DNA of 64,000 nucleotides from Hysterangium stoloniferum (GCA_015178975.1 WHVD01000026.1:803395-867394), one strand, 5' to 3'. Counted from the stretch's first letter, positions 18,599 through 29,899 are shown. Notes: generated by a model from the letters alone, not told the origin. Made by a program: numbers and translations.

Positions 18599-20832
18599 AA
18601 CTTACTTTATGCATCAAAACTCCCTAAATTCTTGTGGTCTATAGCAGTCAAAATGATGGCATATTTGAGAAATCGTAGTCCATCGCATCCAAACAATGGT
18701 CATACACCTATTGAAAGGATAACAGGAGAGAAGCCAGATTTAGCACATTTGCGGATCTTTGGAAGTCCAGTTAGCATGGCAGTTCCTAAGCAAAGACGTC
18801 AGAAGTGGGACTCACGTTCAAAGATGGGTTATATGGTTGGGTATGAACCGTATTCATCTGGATATTTAGTGTGGTTCCCTGGAACAAGGAGGATCAAAAA
18901 GGTACACAATGCGATATTCCATGAAGATGCGATGACATTGCCTTCACCGGTGCCTTATGAAGATGAAGGTCAATTTAGGAATATAAATAGCATACCTCCA
19001 ATGCAACCCGAGAAAGAGCCTCAGCCTAGACTCACGATCCATATCCCACCTCGTCCTCGACCTATCGAAGAAAAAGAGGAAACTACGATGAGAGAAGAAT
19101 CCCAATTAGTGTCAAGCATCCCTGACTATCCTTGTGGAATAACAAGATCTGGTAAAGTGTGGGAAGGAATTCGAAGTTTATTGTCAGTTGAAGAAAAAGA
19201 ATTGGAAGATTCTAACGTACCGGTTGTTTTCTCGACATTGGGCAATCCGACGATAGAGGAGGCATTGAATATGCCAGGAGACAAAGGATTAGCTTGGGAA
19301 GAAGCTAGGCAGGCGGAGTGGAAGAATATGATAGAACATAATGTATTCGGCGCACCTGAAGAACTGCCACCAGGAACACGTGTTTTAAAAACCGGAATGG
19401 TGTGTCATGGATCGTACAAGAATGGCGAACTAATAAAGAGGAAAGTACGAATTGTCGTAAAAGGATTTAGTCAAATTCCTGGATTACATTTTAACGAAAC
19501 ATACACACCAGTCATGAAGTGGGAAATGTTCCGAATTTTACTGGCACTGGGAGCAATAACAAATTCAGCTATACGTCAATTCGATGTCAAATCGGCGTAC
19601 TTACATGGGACAATGAAAGAAAAGGTTTGGGTTCAACAACTGGAGGGGTTTGAAGAACCCGGAAAGGAAAATTTAGCATTACCGTTATTGAAGGCTCTAT
19701 ATGGAACAAAACAGGGAGGCAATGAGTGGAGAAAAATGCTGTTTGATTTTATGGTTAAAGAACTCACCTGGTTCTGTTCCGATTTTGACAGTGCTACATT
19801 CTTCAAAATATGGGACGACGGAAGTTGGGCCGTAGTTGCATTTTGGGTGGATGACACAACTGCCGTAGGTGATGAAAAACGGCTCCTAGATCTCGAAAAG
19901 GCATTCCACGAACGATTTGGAATTTCCAGTGAAGGTGAGGCCCATTGGATATTGGGAACAAGTATCCATTGAGATGCTGAATCGAAATCTGCATTTATAT
20001 CGCAGAGGGAATATATTGAAAATATAGCGAAGAAGTTCAATGTACAAAATTCCAGGCCAATTCAAACTCCCATATCACTTGGAATCGATTTCACCTCTAT
20101 TATTCGTCCAAATACTGAAGAAGAACGAAATGAAGTTGAAAAATTGCCCTATCGTGAACTTATCGGAAGTTTGATGTTCGCAGCTACAGTATCGCATCCC
20201 GATGTCACATACTGTATTCTGTTAACAAACTATCTCAATATTCATCAAATCCTGCGAGAATGCATTGGGACTTAGCTAAGCACATCCTGCAATACTTATA
20301 CATGACTCGTGATTTCGAGCTTCGATTGGGAGGACAAGCTCTTTGTCTGCATGGATATTCGGATGCCGATTTTGCAGGAGATCAAGAGGATAGATGTTCA
20401 ACAGGTGGATATGCAATTTTTTTAGGTTCAGGAACAGTATCTTGGTCTTCAAGGAAGCAGCCAACAGTCGCCCTTTCATCCACAGAAGTGGAGTATATTG
20501 CACTTTCAGAAGCGGCTCGCGAAATTATGTGGACATGTCATTTCCTCGAAGAACTTAATATAATATATGAAGAACCAACAGCAATTTTTGAAGATAATCA
20601 AGGTACTATCGCATTCACACAAAACCAACGTGCTTTGAGAAGAATGAAACACATTGAAGTGAAATACCACTTCATTCATCATTTGATTGAAAATGGCACT
20701 ATCCAACTTATCTATCGATCGACTAAACAAATGACTGTGGATATATTGACGAAACCACTCTCCTCACCCATTCACTACCATCACACAGAACGTTTAGGAC
20801 TTACTTCTTCAAAACTCGAGGAGGAGTATTAG
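18599..20832 (+). pseudogene. pol: Copia reverse transcriptase and RNase H, broken
   Basis: The main frame (from 18632) ends integrase with PKFLWSIAVKMMA and the GKP-like motif HTPIERITGEKPDLAHLRIF. The reverse transcriptase follows: VRIVVKGFSQIPGLHFNETY, FDVKSAYLHG, then the active site FWVDDTTA (usually YVDD or FVDD). A TGA at 19970-19972 stands where Arg is expected in the SIH-DAESKSA junction. A frameshift lies near 20215. RNase H reads LHGYSDADFAGDQEDR, TGGYAIFL, ALSSTEVEYIALSEA and EDNQGTI, ending with LTKPLSSPIH at 20832, just inside the 3' LTR. Confidence 0.85.
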
Positions 20833-21063
20833 GTATAACGAGTATTGCAGAAGTAAACGCGCGTATGAAAAAGGTGAGACAAAATGTCTCGAAAAGACGC
20901 AATGCATCATATGTTCAATCTCCTCTCAAAAGTACTCTTATATACATGTAGTATAGCTAGGGAATCTCTCAGCGAACGTTTATTCGCTGAGAGTAAGTGA
21001 TATGTGTATTACCTCATCACGAAACAAAACTTATCTATGTATTTAGATACTTAAACGTCTTTA
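20827..21063 (+). repeat. 3' LTR of the copia element
   Basis: This is the 237-bp right LTR, preceded by a purine tract and followed by the GAATC target duplication. It has six differences from the 5' LTR, about 97.5% identity, so the insertion is fairly recent relative to the older debris around it. Confidence 0.85.
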
Positions 21064-21205
21064 GAATCCAACAAACTTTTGGATCCTCAAAAGATCCCTA
21101 ATCAATTTTAACTTTTATAAGAATTCAATGGATGACTATTGGAGTTTATATAAAATACAGCTCTACTAAGGATCCTAAAATTGTTTGGAGAGGGTGGTTA
21201 TCCCG

Positions 21206-22484
21206 GGGACTACTGTAAGGAGTTCAACAATCATCTGTTATAATATAGGGCTGTGTGAGCATGCACAAGGTGCCACACTGGCAATTTGCCACTATTGTTC
21301 TTTTGAGTTTGGCTTAACCCTTTGTTGCCATATATCTATTGTTCTCAAGGCATATATAACTAGTATATATTTCTTGTACTTACACTATCCATTTGCCTCC
21401 TAGGAGACACAGAGGGTCAAACAGAAATTATATTTGTCATTGCTTGAGATTCACAAGCTTTAAGATCTTATTTCAACATGATCATCTTCTATGAGGTAAG
21501 TATCCATTTACTCGATGGTGGGAGCTTTCCCCCCACATGCAAGCTCTTTCAATCCAAAATTGGATGCATCAGGATTTGATGTGATAGGTCAAGAGGGTGG
21601 GACGAAGGCTGGCAGTAAATTGGGCATTAAAGTGAGCGTGTTAAACGGTTGACAACGGACGTAGTAAACACCATAAATGACACGGACATAGAGAGGTTTG
21701 CATCAAGGCCCGGTATTTGTTTCTTGGCAAAAGTGGCTGCGCACAGGTCTCGAAGTGTAAATATATATTCCCGAAGGCCGGGATAGAGTGGAGTAAAAGA
21801 GGTGGAAAAAAAAAATTCACTGTCATATCTTCCTACTCTGTGAATTACATTCTTTCGCATAGAGTGCAATCTAATATGTCTAAAAGTTCTTGTGACAATC
21901 GCCGATTAGTGCTCGCCTCGCTCGACATTGTCGCAATCAAATACCGGGACCCACTCGGGAATTTTAGAATCAAGTAACTACTTTAGATAAGAGTTGAAAA
22001 TGGATAAAATCATGATATCTTTATAAATTTGATTATTCGGCGAGCTTTTTCAAGGGGAAGGCGATTCTCACTAAAACCCATCGGGTGGAAAGATTACATT
22101 CTAAGTCACGAAAGAAACAAGATAGTCCTAAGTTATTTTGAGATCATCTGGTTACAAATGAATTCCCTGTACTTATTTTTCAGATATTAATAAATGCTGG
22201 ATTTCACACCCAAACCCCTCATACTACAAGTGATGAACAATCGTTCGATAATGCCGCCGTAAAATGTTGCAATAATAGAGTTCTGAAGCGTGCACACAAA
22301 AGTGTACATATTAATAAATAGTCCTTTGGATTACGGAAACCTTGAAAAAGTACGGGGTGGGGTGATGCATGGGCATACAGGTGTGCGAGGCTGAGCGTGC
22401 AGTTCCACAGGTCATCATTGACAATGGTCTGCTCTTTTATCTCACATTTGTGCTTATAGTAAGCTGGCCATGGCACAGAGCTCT
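21206..22484. other. Unassigned interval
   Basis: Open frames are at most 86 codons and carry no recognised domain. The best is a minus-strand frame at 21627-21869 with RDLCAATFAKKQIPGLD, which I cannot place. The interval appears to be decayed sequence between the copia element and the ISWI fragment. Confidence 0.4.
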
Positions 22485-23214
22485 AGCTGAACTATTAACG
22501 GAGGAGAAATTGCTCGCAAGGAGGAACTTAGCCGGCATGGCTTCGACATTTGGAGTAAGCATGACTTCAAGCAGTTTGTGAAAGCTGTTGAGGCACATGG
22601 GGGTAAGACTCTTATGATGTGCCATTACGTCTCTCTTCGGACTCTGATGTGTGTCTTTCTTGCAGGGATGTGCCAGATGAGGTGGTTTGTCAGGCGATCC
22701 AACATAAGAATAGGGAGGAAGTGAAAACATATGCTAAAGTCTTCTGGCAGCGATGGCGCGAGTTGATGAAAAATTTAAATCGGTCCAGTTCCCAATGCAA
22801 GAACTAGAGTTCAACTACCTCATCGCGAAAGGAAATGCATGGACAAAGAAAAGGATCGTTGCCTTCTTTTCCTGCTGAGCTATTATGGATTGAAGAGCCC
22901 AGACGTGTATTATCGTATTAAGAAGGACATTACCGAGTCCCCGGATTTGCGATTTGATCGGTTCTTTTAGAGTCGGACGCCCCAGGAACTGTCGAGGTGC
23001 TGCCATACACTGTTGGGTACGATCGCCAAAGAATATGAAAATAAAGTTAAGGAAGATCAGCAAAAGAAGCACGTGAAAGGCCCACTGGAAAAGGTATGTC
23101 TCTAACCATATCAGACGTGGTTACTTATCTGACCCATTGCCTTTTGTGGTTAGAAACGTTCTCTAGTTAACGTCGCAGATGTAGAATCGTCGCCTCGGGC
23201 TCTTTAATGCGTTG
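22485..23214 (+). pseudogene. ISWI chromatin remodeller, SANT-SLIDE C-terminal fragment
   Basis: The plus strand reads GEIARKEELSRHGFDIWSKHD-FKQFVKAVEAHG (SANT). After an intron-like gap (GTAAG at about 22601 to TTGCAG at 22666) it reads DEVVCQAIQHKNREEVKTYA-KVFWQRW. The SLIDE part follows in two frames: FPMQELEFNYLIAKGNAWTK, then DVYYRIKKDITESPDLRFDR and SRTPQELSRCC. This order is that of ISWI/SNF2H C-termini, which contact linker DNA and extranucleosomal sequence. The ATPase and HAND parts are missing. There are frameshifts near 22500, 22670 and 22855, and a TAG stands where Trp is expected near 22968. A further intron (about 23095-23157) precedes a last exon ending at 23206-23208. Retained introns mean a DNA-level copy. 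Confidence 0.75.
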
Positions 23215-23274
23215 GTAGCAGACTCTCCAACACAGCCACAATTATCAGATAGCAATGTTGGGTGTTTGGCAAGT

Positions 23275-23760
23275 TGTTACGGGACCTCCCTTTTTTCGTC
23301 TTCTCCTTACTTTCACCCATCCGGCGACAATCCCCCAACTTTCCTGTCACTCCCAACACGTAACGCATTCACTGTAAGCCTGGCCACCTTACCACATACG
23401 TCATCACCAACCTCTCCCATCAACCACTCATTGTTCCGCCACTTAGCACCCTTGTGCCTTATCATGTGGTCATCATCACCAACCTCTCCCATCAGCCACT
23501 CAGTGATCCGCCACTTTATTGTTAAGTAGCACCCCTGTGCCTGATCATGCGGTTCCTTGTTCTTCCACCTCATTCGCCTTGACTCTATATAAAACCCCAT
23601 ATCCTATAGTGATAGGATATCTTCTCTTTGACCATTAATCCTTTTCCCACTCTTCCCTAGGGAACCTCGCATTCACCTTGTATCCTACTGATATGTAAAA
23701 ATAAAGAAAACTTAGTCCTGTCCATGTTGACCGAGTGAGGCTGATACCGACAGCCTTACA
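23275..23760 (+). mobile_element. LTR-like sequence, unverified ends
   Basis: It begins TGTTACGGGACC and can end at CAGCCTTACA (23760). It contains a TATA-like CTATATAAAACCCC near 23585 and a 27-bp direct repeat, CATCACCAACCTCTCCCATC, at about 23400 and 23484. No target duplication is visible at these ends. It may be a solo LTR or a non-LTR repeat. Confidence 0.4.
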
Positions 23761-24024
23761 TTCACACATCTAAGAGACGTTGGGATATTGTGCATGTCAA
23801 TTTATTCCGATTCTAATTGTATTCCTACTGCTTTGGAAATATTTTTATGGTAGTGTCTACTATATTAGATATTGTCCAAAATTATGAAACCATAATCCGT
23901 AGAGACACAGAAAATCTGGGGTTATGCGAGGCATACCCTCAGCCATGACCGACCTTCAACGGCCAGGTACTGCAGCCTCCTACGGTAGAGCGCCACCTAA
24001 TAATACACAACGCGAGACACAGCG
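23761..24024. other. Unassigned interval
   Basis: Short AT-rich stretch without a recognisable feature. Confidence 0.4.
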
Positions 24025-24383
24025 CTTCATAACAGTTACATCCGCAGATACGCGAAATTCTGGGGTACCTGTGTTTTCCACTAAAGCTCTTGTGATACCA
24101 TTGTATGGTAGACAATAGCATCCCAAGAATTGGCTACACACAATGAAATGGCCACACGACACTGCCCCCAGGTGCTGGGGACAAAGGCAAAACCCTGCTA
24201 CTCAACAACAAGTAGACATGAAAATAATAGGAAGAATATCAGACACATTGACCCCACTCATGGCAATGCCCTCCGTAGAAACTCAAGACACTGGGGGAGA
24301 ATTGTCTGGTCTGTTATAGCTAGGAATAACATCCAATAGCCAACTACTTCAAATACAATACTGGCGCCATGCATGGTAATCTA
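24025..24383. repeat. Dispersed repeat family C, copy 1
   Basis: The sequence from the TTCATAACAGTTACATCC block to CAATACTGGCGCCATGCATG matches 28300-28327 plus 29169-29695 in order, with gaps. Shared blocks include GTGTTTTCCACTA, CAATGGCATCCCA-type, and GACACATTCACC/GACACATTGACC. It is uninterrupted here, which shows how the second copy looked before its LTR insertion. No gene is seen. Confidence 0.6.
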
Positions 24384-24533
24384 CGGGAGAGACATCAGTG
24401 GAAAGTAGCAAAGTGAACACTGAGTGGATATACAAGGGAAACAATCATAACAAGCATGACAGCGGGGCCCTCCGCACCATCGGTGAGGGACGCCGCTGTC
24501 CCAGAGTCTTGAGACGAATCACTGGTGATGTAG

Positions 24534-24973
24534 TCATTGATGCTCCCAAAACTCCTGCTTGAATCTGCGTGCACAATGTGAACGTCGTGATGATCGGAAC
24601 TCACGCTTCCGCTTCTGCTTGTGCTTCCTCCGGCGCCGCCATTCCTCCTCCCTAATGGCATATTCAGACTGCTCGCAGGCGCCACAATCCAGTCGATATC
24701 CCCACTGGATACTATTAACAATGTCTGTGACATCTGCAAGAACTTGGATGGCATGTTTTAGCATGTAGTTGCGGGGGTTCACGTCATGTAAGATAATGCC
24801 CCCGACCTCGTGTCCTCATGATCCGCATTGAAATATTTATCGATATCAAATTCCCCAGGTGAGTGACCTCTTGGCGAAGCCCCTTGTGATTCTTCACATT
24901 TGTGTATGTCAGCAAGTAACATTGTGGTATCGTTACGCAGCTTACGTTTCCCTACACACATCAAAACGACCAT
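24534..24973 (-). CDS. Hypothetical protein, partial
   Basis: Two overlapping minus-strand frames look coding: HKCEESQGASPRGHSPGEFD-IDKYFNADHEDT (to about 24790), and then, one frame over, DVNPRNYMLKHAIQVLADVT-DIVNSIQWGYRLDCGACEQS with a long basic tail (EEEWRRRRKHKQKRKREF). They may be exons of one gene or a frameshifted remnant. The CGAC pair and basic tail suggest a nuclear or DNA-binding protein, but I do not recognise a family. No clear start. Confidence 0.35.
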
Positions 24974-25458
24974 TCAATGGTATCGTGTTACCACCCTGTC
25001 AGCTTTTTACTGAATATTCTCCGACAACATAGGCTGACACTGGTGCCCGACGGCATAAAAAAATTTCGTGATTTCTACTAGGCGTGCACAGTCCCAGCTC
25101 GTAAACACATGGACTATTCTGAGTGCGCTAAGGCCTAGTATAGTCAAAAAAGCTAACGATTCCCAATTCAGATTCGGCGCGACTGAATCAATTGTTCTCT
25201 TTTTAGTTTTGTTTCAGGAGTATGGCAGCAGGCATACCCCACTTATTGTCCCCAGTGTGCAAACACCGCCACCTGACGGAGGCGGGGCTAGTGGGTATCT
25301 ATGTAATCTATACTAAAACTTCACTGACTCATGTGTGAAGGGACAACAAAGAGTCTGTAAGCCGTGTGATTAGTGCAGGAAGGAATAGTGGGACTTTGTT
25401 CAGGATAGGACAGGCCATTCGTGTCCAACCCCGCACTCGAACGATGGCACTTTTTCAT
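24974..25458. other. Unassigned interval
   Basis: Open frames up to 82 codons without recognised domains. No repeat structure noticed. Confidence 0.35.
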
Positions 25459-25773
25459 TGACGCGGGAATTGTAGTGAAGACGCATGGCGGAGACAAGTA
25501 AAACCATCAATCCGCAAGCAACCCATATGTGATCGACCCCGCTGGCGGATGATGAGGAACGAGACGCAAGTCTCCCACTCACAAGACACCGCGGCACCTC
25601 GCGAGGCGCTGGGCCATGGTATACAATGGCAGATTTACTGCAAGAGCATACAGCATAGTCTAACCCGGCGGTGGTAGTGACATCTTGTGGGCAAGTCGAT
25701 CGCATATGGGTTACTTGCGGATTGATGGTTTTACTTGTCTCCGCCATGCGTCTTCACTACAATTCCCGCGTCA
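25459..25773. mobile_element. Foldback MITE (a), 77-bp arms
   Basis: The 315-bp unit begins TGACGCGGGAATTG and ends with the complement CAATTCCCGCGTCA. The arms run 25459-25536 and 25695-25773 and differ at only about two positions. The spacer is about 160 bp and carries no gene. An apparent 115-codon minus-strand frame through it arises from the palindrome. Confidence 0.8.
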
Positions 25774-26268
25774 CCCAGTAGTAATCCAAGCCTACTGAAG
25801 ATGCCTCTTAGGTGGCTTTGTCTTCAAGCAAATAACTGGGCTCGATTCTTAATCGCTTTGCCGTTCTCCGCCCCGTGAAACTTGGCATTAGAAGGCCCTT
25901 GTTTTTTTATGGAAACGTTGAGATCCGCGGACTTATTGTCCCCCGAGCATGCCCGACTTCAGTCTAAAAAGATCTCGGTCAACAAGTCTCGTGAATCTCA
26001 TTAAGTCTCAGTATGCATTGGCGCGGGAGATAAGATAACTCACTGCATGTGGGAAAAAGAACATGCACTCCCGAAACAAGATACGCCCACTGTTTAAAAG
26101 ACAATAAGTCCGCGGATCTCAACGTTTCCATAAAAAAACAAGGGCCTTCTAATGCCAAGTTTCACAGGGCGGAGAACGGCAAAGCGATTAAGAATCGAGC
26201 CCAGTTATTTGCTTGAAGACAGAGCCACTAAGAGGCATCTTCAGTAGGCTTGGACTACTATTGGGTGA
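25771..26268. mobile_element. Foldback MITE (b), about 166-bp arms, abutting (a)
   Basis: The 498-bp unit begins TCACCCAGTAGTAATCC and ends with its near-complement GGACTACTATTGGGTGA. Arms at 25771-25939 and 26100-26268 match with few differences, including the TTGAGATCCGCGGACTTATTG block. It shares the bases TCA with the end of element (a). The spacer (about 160 bp) has no recognisable gene. Near-identity of arms implies a recent insertion or strong conversion. Confidence 0.8.
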
Positions 26269-27392
26269 GCTGAGAAAAAACCCATATCATGATGAGCTTT
26301 CATTTTATAATAATTCCTTCTTTTGTATAATTAACACAACAATAGGAATGGGCCAGCTTAGTATGGAACATCCCGATTCATTGTGTATTAGTACAATTTA
26401 AAAGTCTTTGTCTCTTATTAGAAGTTTGTAGTACAACAATGAAAGCAGATGCATATATAGTTCTTTTTGCTCGGAGTTTACATGTGGAACAATTGGATGT
26501 GTATATTTGGTGGGACAGACGGCTTCATTTACCCCGAGTGTGGTTCGAGGCTCGCGACAGATCCACAAACCTCCCGGTGAGGTGGACATGCCTTGAAATG
26601 GACCAACATTTCACATGTACTACTTGGTAATTGTATTACGTGCGAGTTTATAGTGTCAATATTTGTGGCACTACACTAAAGTCGTTCGTCCTGAAAATGT
26701 CATTGTTAACCTCTCGTGGTAGTAATAGGATATTTGAGGGGAAAAGGCATACAGGGATGGATAGACAATAGCTATCGGTTTAATAGGAAATATGGGCAGT
26801 CGATGGAGTCAGCGACATGTGCTCCAGAGCAGTTGAGGCACCTGAAGTCATGGGCAGTCTTGGTTGGCAAGGAGGTTGGCCAACTTACATGCGGTGCATT
26901 TGGAGCGGTGGTCAGCTTCAGCATGACGGTCCCCGGAGTTGCACTGTGCAGGGGGGTGGCCGAGGGACCAGTGGTTCATTTGCGAAGTTTTGGCTTGTCA
27001 ACCTGCCATAACAGGAGCACCAAACATGAAAAATTGTGTGGAGGGCTTCTTTAGGGAGGAGCCATTGGGGTCCTCAAAAGCTAGCGAGATGGAGGACTTG
27101 TTAACTTTTTAGCGAAAATATGACCAGACCTATAGAGGATGAGCACAATACTGTGAGTGATATTGTTGGTTATAAACGCATAAGGGTCTCATGCATAACT
27201 ACAGGATTATATACTCAGAGATGAGAGCGGTAATGAATGTGGGTCATAATGACCCCGGTCACTATACGACTCCGGCTGCTCGTTTTACCCAAAAATCTAA
27301 CAGGACTTGAGGCTGGAGATTGAGTCTGGGGGCCATATCTAGGAGGGGGGTTAGGTGAGGTTGATTTTGGAGGAGAAGGGTAGGTTATTCAC
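26269..27392. other. Interval with unassigned short frames
   Basis: Plus-strand frames at 26439-26630 and 26716-27054 (112 codons) have ordinary amino-acid composition but no recognised motif, and the two overlapping frames around 26820-27010 cannot both be real. No repeats were noticed. This could hold remnants of a host gene. Confidence 0.35.
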
Positions 27393-27752
27393 CCGGAAAT
27401 GCCCTTGCTCCAAAATTTTTTAGGATCCTAAGTAGAGGCTTATTTTATATAAACTCCGCCGATCACTCATCGGATCCTTAACCAATTTAAAGTTGGTTAA
27501 GGATCCAACATGTGATTGGCGGGTTTAGAATCCAACGAACTTTCGGATCTTTCAAAGATCCATAACCGAGTTAAAATCAGCTAAGGATCTAACATGTGAT
27601 TGCAGGGTTTAGAATCCAATAAACATTAGGATCCTCAAAAGATCTCTAATCAATTTTAACACTTATAAGGATTCAATGGATGACCATTGGAGTTTGTATA
27701 AAATATGGCTCCACTGAGGATCCTAAAATGTTTTGGAGAGGGAGGTTATCCC
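27393..27752. mobile_element. Short inverted-repeat element (family M), intact copy
   Basis: About 360 bp with inverted ends CGGAAATGCCCTTGCTCC and GGAGAGGGAGGTTATCC, and inner blocks TTTAGGATCCTAA / TGAGGATCCTAAAA. An internal unit (TTAAGGATCCAACATGTGAT, then GGGTTTAGAATCCAA) is repeated around 27490 and 27570. It corresponds to 16176-16276 plus 21064-21205. No coding capacity. Confidence 0.6.
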
Positions 27753-28299
27753 AGTGTATTGAAAGAGTCGAGGAGGGATTCCTTGGAGAAAACAGGGCTG
27801 CCTGGGAACTTATGGACAAAGACACCTGCCAGGATGGTCTTGGACCAGTGCATGTCATGAGAGATGATAGGGCCAGCACCGAGAGATCAATGGCATCTCT
27901 GATGGATGGAAGATGTGCTGAGACAGTGGCAGGTAAGGTGGAGGGGGGGGAAGGTGATGATGAGTTTGCTGGCTGTGTTCCAGTGTGCACCAATGGCCTG
28001 GAGGCCACAAGCTGTGGGACAACTTTGAGCTTGGCATTATCCTCCTGTTGACAATGAAGGGAGGAGGGCGGCTGTCAGGAGAAGGAGGGTCGCCCTTGAA
28101 GTGGACCATGAAATGGATCGGGGAGGGGGGCTTGCATGGGGAGGGTTTAGTGGTTTTTGGGGCCATAGGGGCTGGGTTGGGTGGGCTGGAGGTGACTTCA
28201 GAAAAGGATGGGGGGCAGGGGGAGGTCAGGGTGTTCAGGAGGGGTTAACTTGGTGGGGGACACATGTAAGGGAATGCAAGTGGTTTGTCAACAAGATCC
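27753..28299. other. GC-richer island, no assigned gene
   Basis: G-rich on the plus strand, so both strands carry open frames of 87-164 codons (Gly-rich one way, Pro/Ser-rich the other). None has a recognised domain. A minus-strand frame at 27855-28166 rich in Pro and Ser is the most protein-like. Probably a captured or decayed gene piece. Confidence 0.3.
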
Positions 28300-29695
28300 C
28301 TTTCATCACAATTACATCCATGGATACTGTTACGACCGGAAAATCCTGCCAGACTCCGGGCACTAACCTGTACGCCCCCACGCGCTACAAGCACCAATTG
28401 TCTGTTTATAGGATTTCCCACCCGGACTCCGTTACGTCAAGACTCGTTACGTTTGACCTCATTACGACACATATCAGTCACCGGACTTCCCCTGGACTCC
28501 ATCTCTGTCTATGTCCATCTTCGTCCCACACATCAGTCACTGGACCCTGCTTAGAATCCTGTCACCGCTCTAATCGAGCCCTGTTCCCGTTTTAGTCAAA
28601 TGACCTGTCACGATTTAGGACTCCACTCCTGCTCCGTTTCCCGTTATGGGTTATGCTTTGTCATGATTTGGACTCTGCTCCGTTCCGTCCCGTTCCTAAC
28701 ACCAATTTGGTGTTTACTATTCCCGTTTTATGTTTTGTTAGTTTTCATTTCGTCATTACTGGATTTGGTATGTCATTCACTCCATGGTCTATATAAACTG
28801 GCAGATGTTGTACATACAATCCAGTCAGAAAATTAGCTTAGATTCCCCCCAGTAATCTAATAACATTTTCCGCTCTAAAACCTTGCTTGATTCACATCGC
28901 TCTCACTAGTCAGAGCCCATGGGCTCCAGCGCATCTATCTCTCTCAACTATCTCGACTCACGACCCACAACCTCCGACTTACGACCCACAACCCCCGACT
29001 TATGACCTACGACCCACGAACCCCGCCCAGACTCCCCAGGATCCCTGTCTGCCTGTTTGAAATTGGACAACATGATCTAGCGAGGGCACAGCCTATAAGC
29101 TGAAGCCAAGTCCTACTGGATATCCCGCGGGTTTCTCCGGAAACCCGCCCTGTGTGTGTATCCTAACAGATACCCCAAACTCTGGGGTGGCTGTGTTTTC
29201 CACTAGAATTCCTGTGACACCATTGTATGCCAGACAATGGCATCCCACAATTGGCTACACATAACCAAATAATGACATGAGACTGACATGAGGTGTTGTG
29301 GATAAAGGCAAAAGCCTGCAACTCAACAACAGCATCTTGTTGGATGTGGACCATTATGTGTGAGCATCATTGAGTTGACATCACATTCCATGTCATGGTA
29401 AGACAGTTTATTTTATAGCATATTATGCATACCTACATGTAAAATATATCTCATGTGCTTGTAACTATCAATACAGTACAAGTCAGTTCTGTATATGCTT
29501 GGGTCCTTGTTCATAAAATCCCAACACATCTGAACATCAAAGGAATATGGAGAATATCAGACACATTCACCTCATTCACAATGCCCTCTGTAAAGACTCA
29601 AGACTCTGGAACAGAATTATTTAGTCAGCAATCACTATGAATCACTATCCATAGGCAACTACTTCCAATACAATACTGGCCCCATGTATGGTACA
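28300..29695. repeat. Dispersed repeat family C, copy 2, split by a solo LTR
   Basis: The left part ATCACAATTACATCCATGGATAC (28305-28327) and the part from 29169 onwards reconstitute the order seen at 24025-24383. Blocks such as GTGTTTTCCACTA, CAATGGCATCCCA, AATATCAGACACATTCACC and CAATACTGGCCCCATGTATG align. It is older than the LTR that splits it. Confidence 0.6.
28328..29168 (+). mobile_element. Solo LTR with target duplication GATAC
   Basis: 841 bp, TGTTACGACCGG...GTATCCTAACA, with inverted TGTTA/TAACA termini. GATAC lies at 28323-28327 and 29169-29173. It contains GTCTATATAAACTGG (TATA-like, near 28788) followed by CAGTCAGAAAAT, and near its 3' end the CTATAAGCTGAAGCC block shared by all LTRs of this family. 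No internal region. It interrupts repeat family C. Confidence 0.9.
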
Positions 29696-29899
29696 GTTTA
29701 TTAGAATTTGAGCATTGTGGACAACACCAAATTCCAAGACAACAGGATCAAATGGCACAACTATTTTTAGCTTCACAATGGGACCACCACCTCCTTGTGC
29801 CACTTGCATTGTTCCTACCATTCCTATTGTTCCTTTACATATATAAACTGTCTCTCCTATCATGCTAGACCTCAGTCCATTATACACTACTGTATCCAT
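29645..29899 (-). CDS. Hypothetical small protein
   Basis: An 84-codon frame starts with ATG (MDTVVYNGLRSSMIGETVY) and contains a Gly run (QGGGGPIVKLKIVVPFDP). It overlaps the end of repeat family C. The composition is protein-like with beta-strand-like alternation, but no family is recognised and no splice partners were found. It may be a fragment of a transposon protein. Confidence 0.25.
   Translation of the reverse strand: MDTVVYNGLRSSMIGETVYICKGTIGMVGTMQVAQGGGGPIVKLKIVVPFDPVVLEFGVVHNAQILINCTIHGASIVLEVVAYG

Larger units (their letters stand above)
16277..21063 (+). mobile_element. Ty1/copia retrotransposon, both LTRs present
   Basis: The element is 4,787 bp with 237-bp LTRs (16277-16513 and 20827-21063) that differ at six positions. 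GAATC is duplicated at 16272-16276 and 21064-21068. The primer-binding-like GGTTATGGGCCCCGG follows the 5' LTR at 16514. A purine tract, CGAGGAGGAG, precedes the 3' LTR at 20817. Internal order is gag, zinc knuckle, protease, integrase, reverse transcriptase, RNase H, as in copia. The LTR ends are TATTAGG...CTTTA, not TG...CA. Several stops and frameshifts make it non-autonomous. Confidence 0.9.
16176..21205. mobile_element. Short inverted-repeat element (family M), split by copia
   Basis: The pieces 16176-16276 and 21064-21205 rejoin to an element of about 240 bp related to 27393-27752. The ends are imperfect inverted repeats: GGGAAAGCCCTTGCTCC...TTTAGGATCCTCA on the left, and the complement TGAGGATCCTAAAAT...GGAGAGGG...TATCCC on the right. 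The copia element lies at its GAATC. It carries no gene, so it is a MITE-like non-autonomous element. Confidence 0.65.

Noticed and set aside
27753-28260. A 164-codon Gly/Trp-rich or 103-codon Pro-rich gene
   Set aside because: G-rich strand bias opens frames on both strands; no domain, start context or splice signals distinguish a gene.
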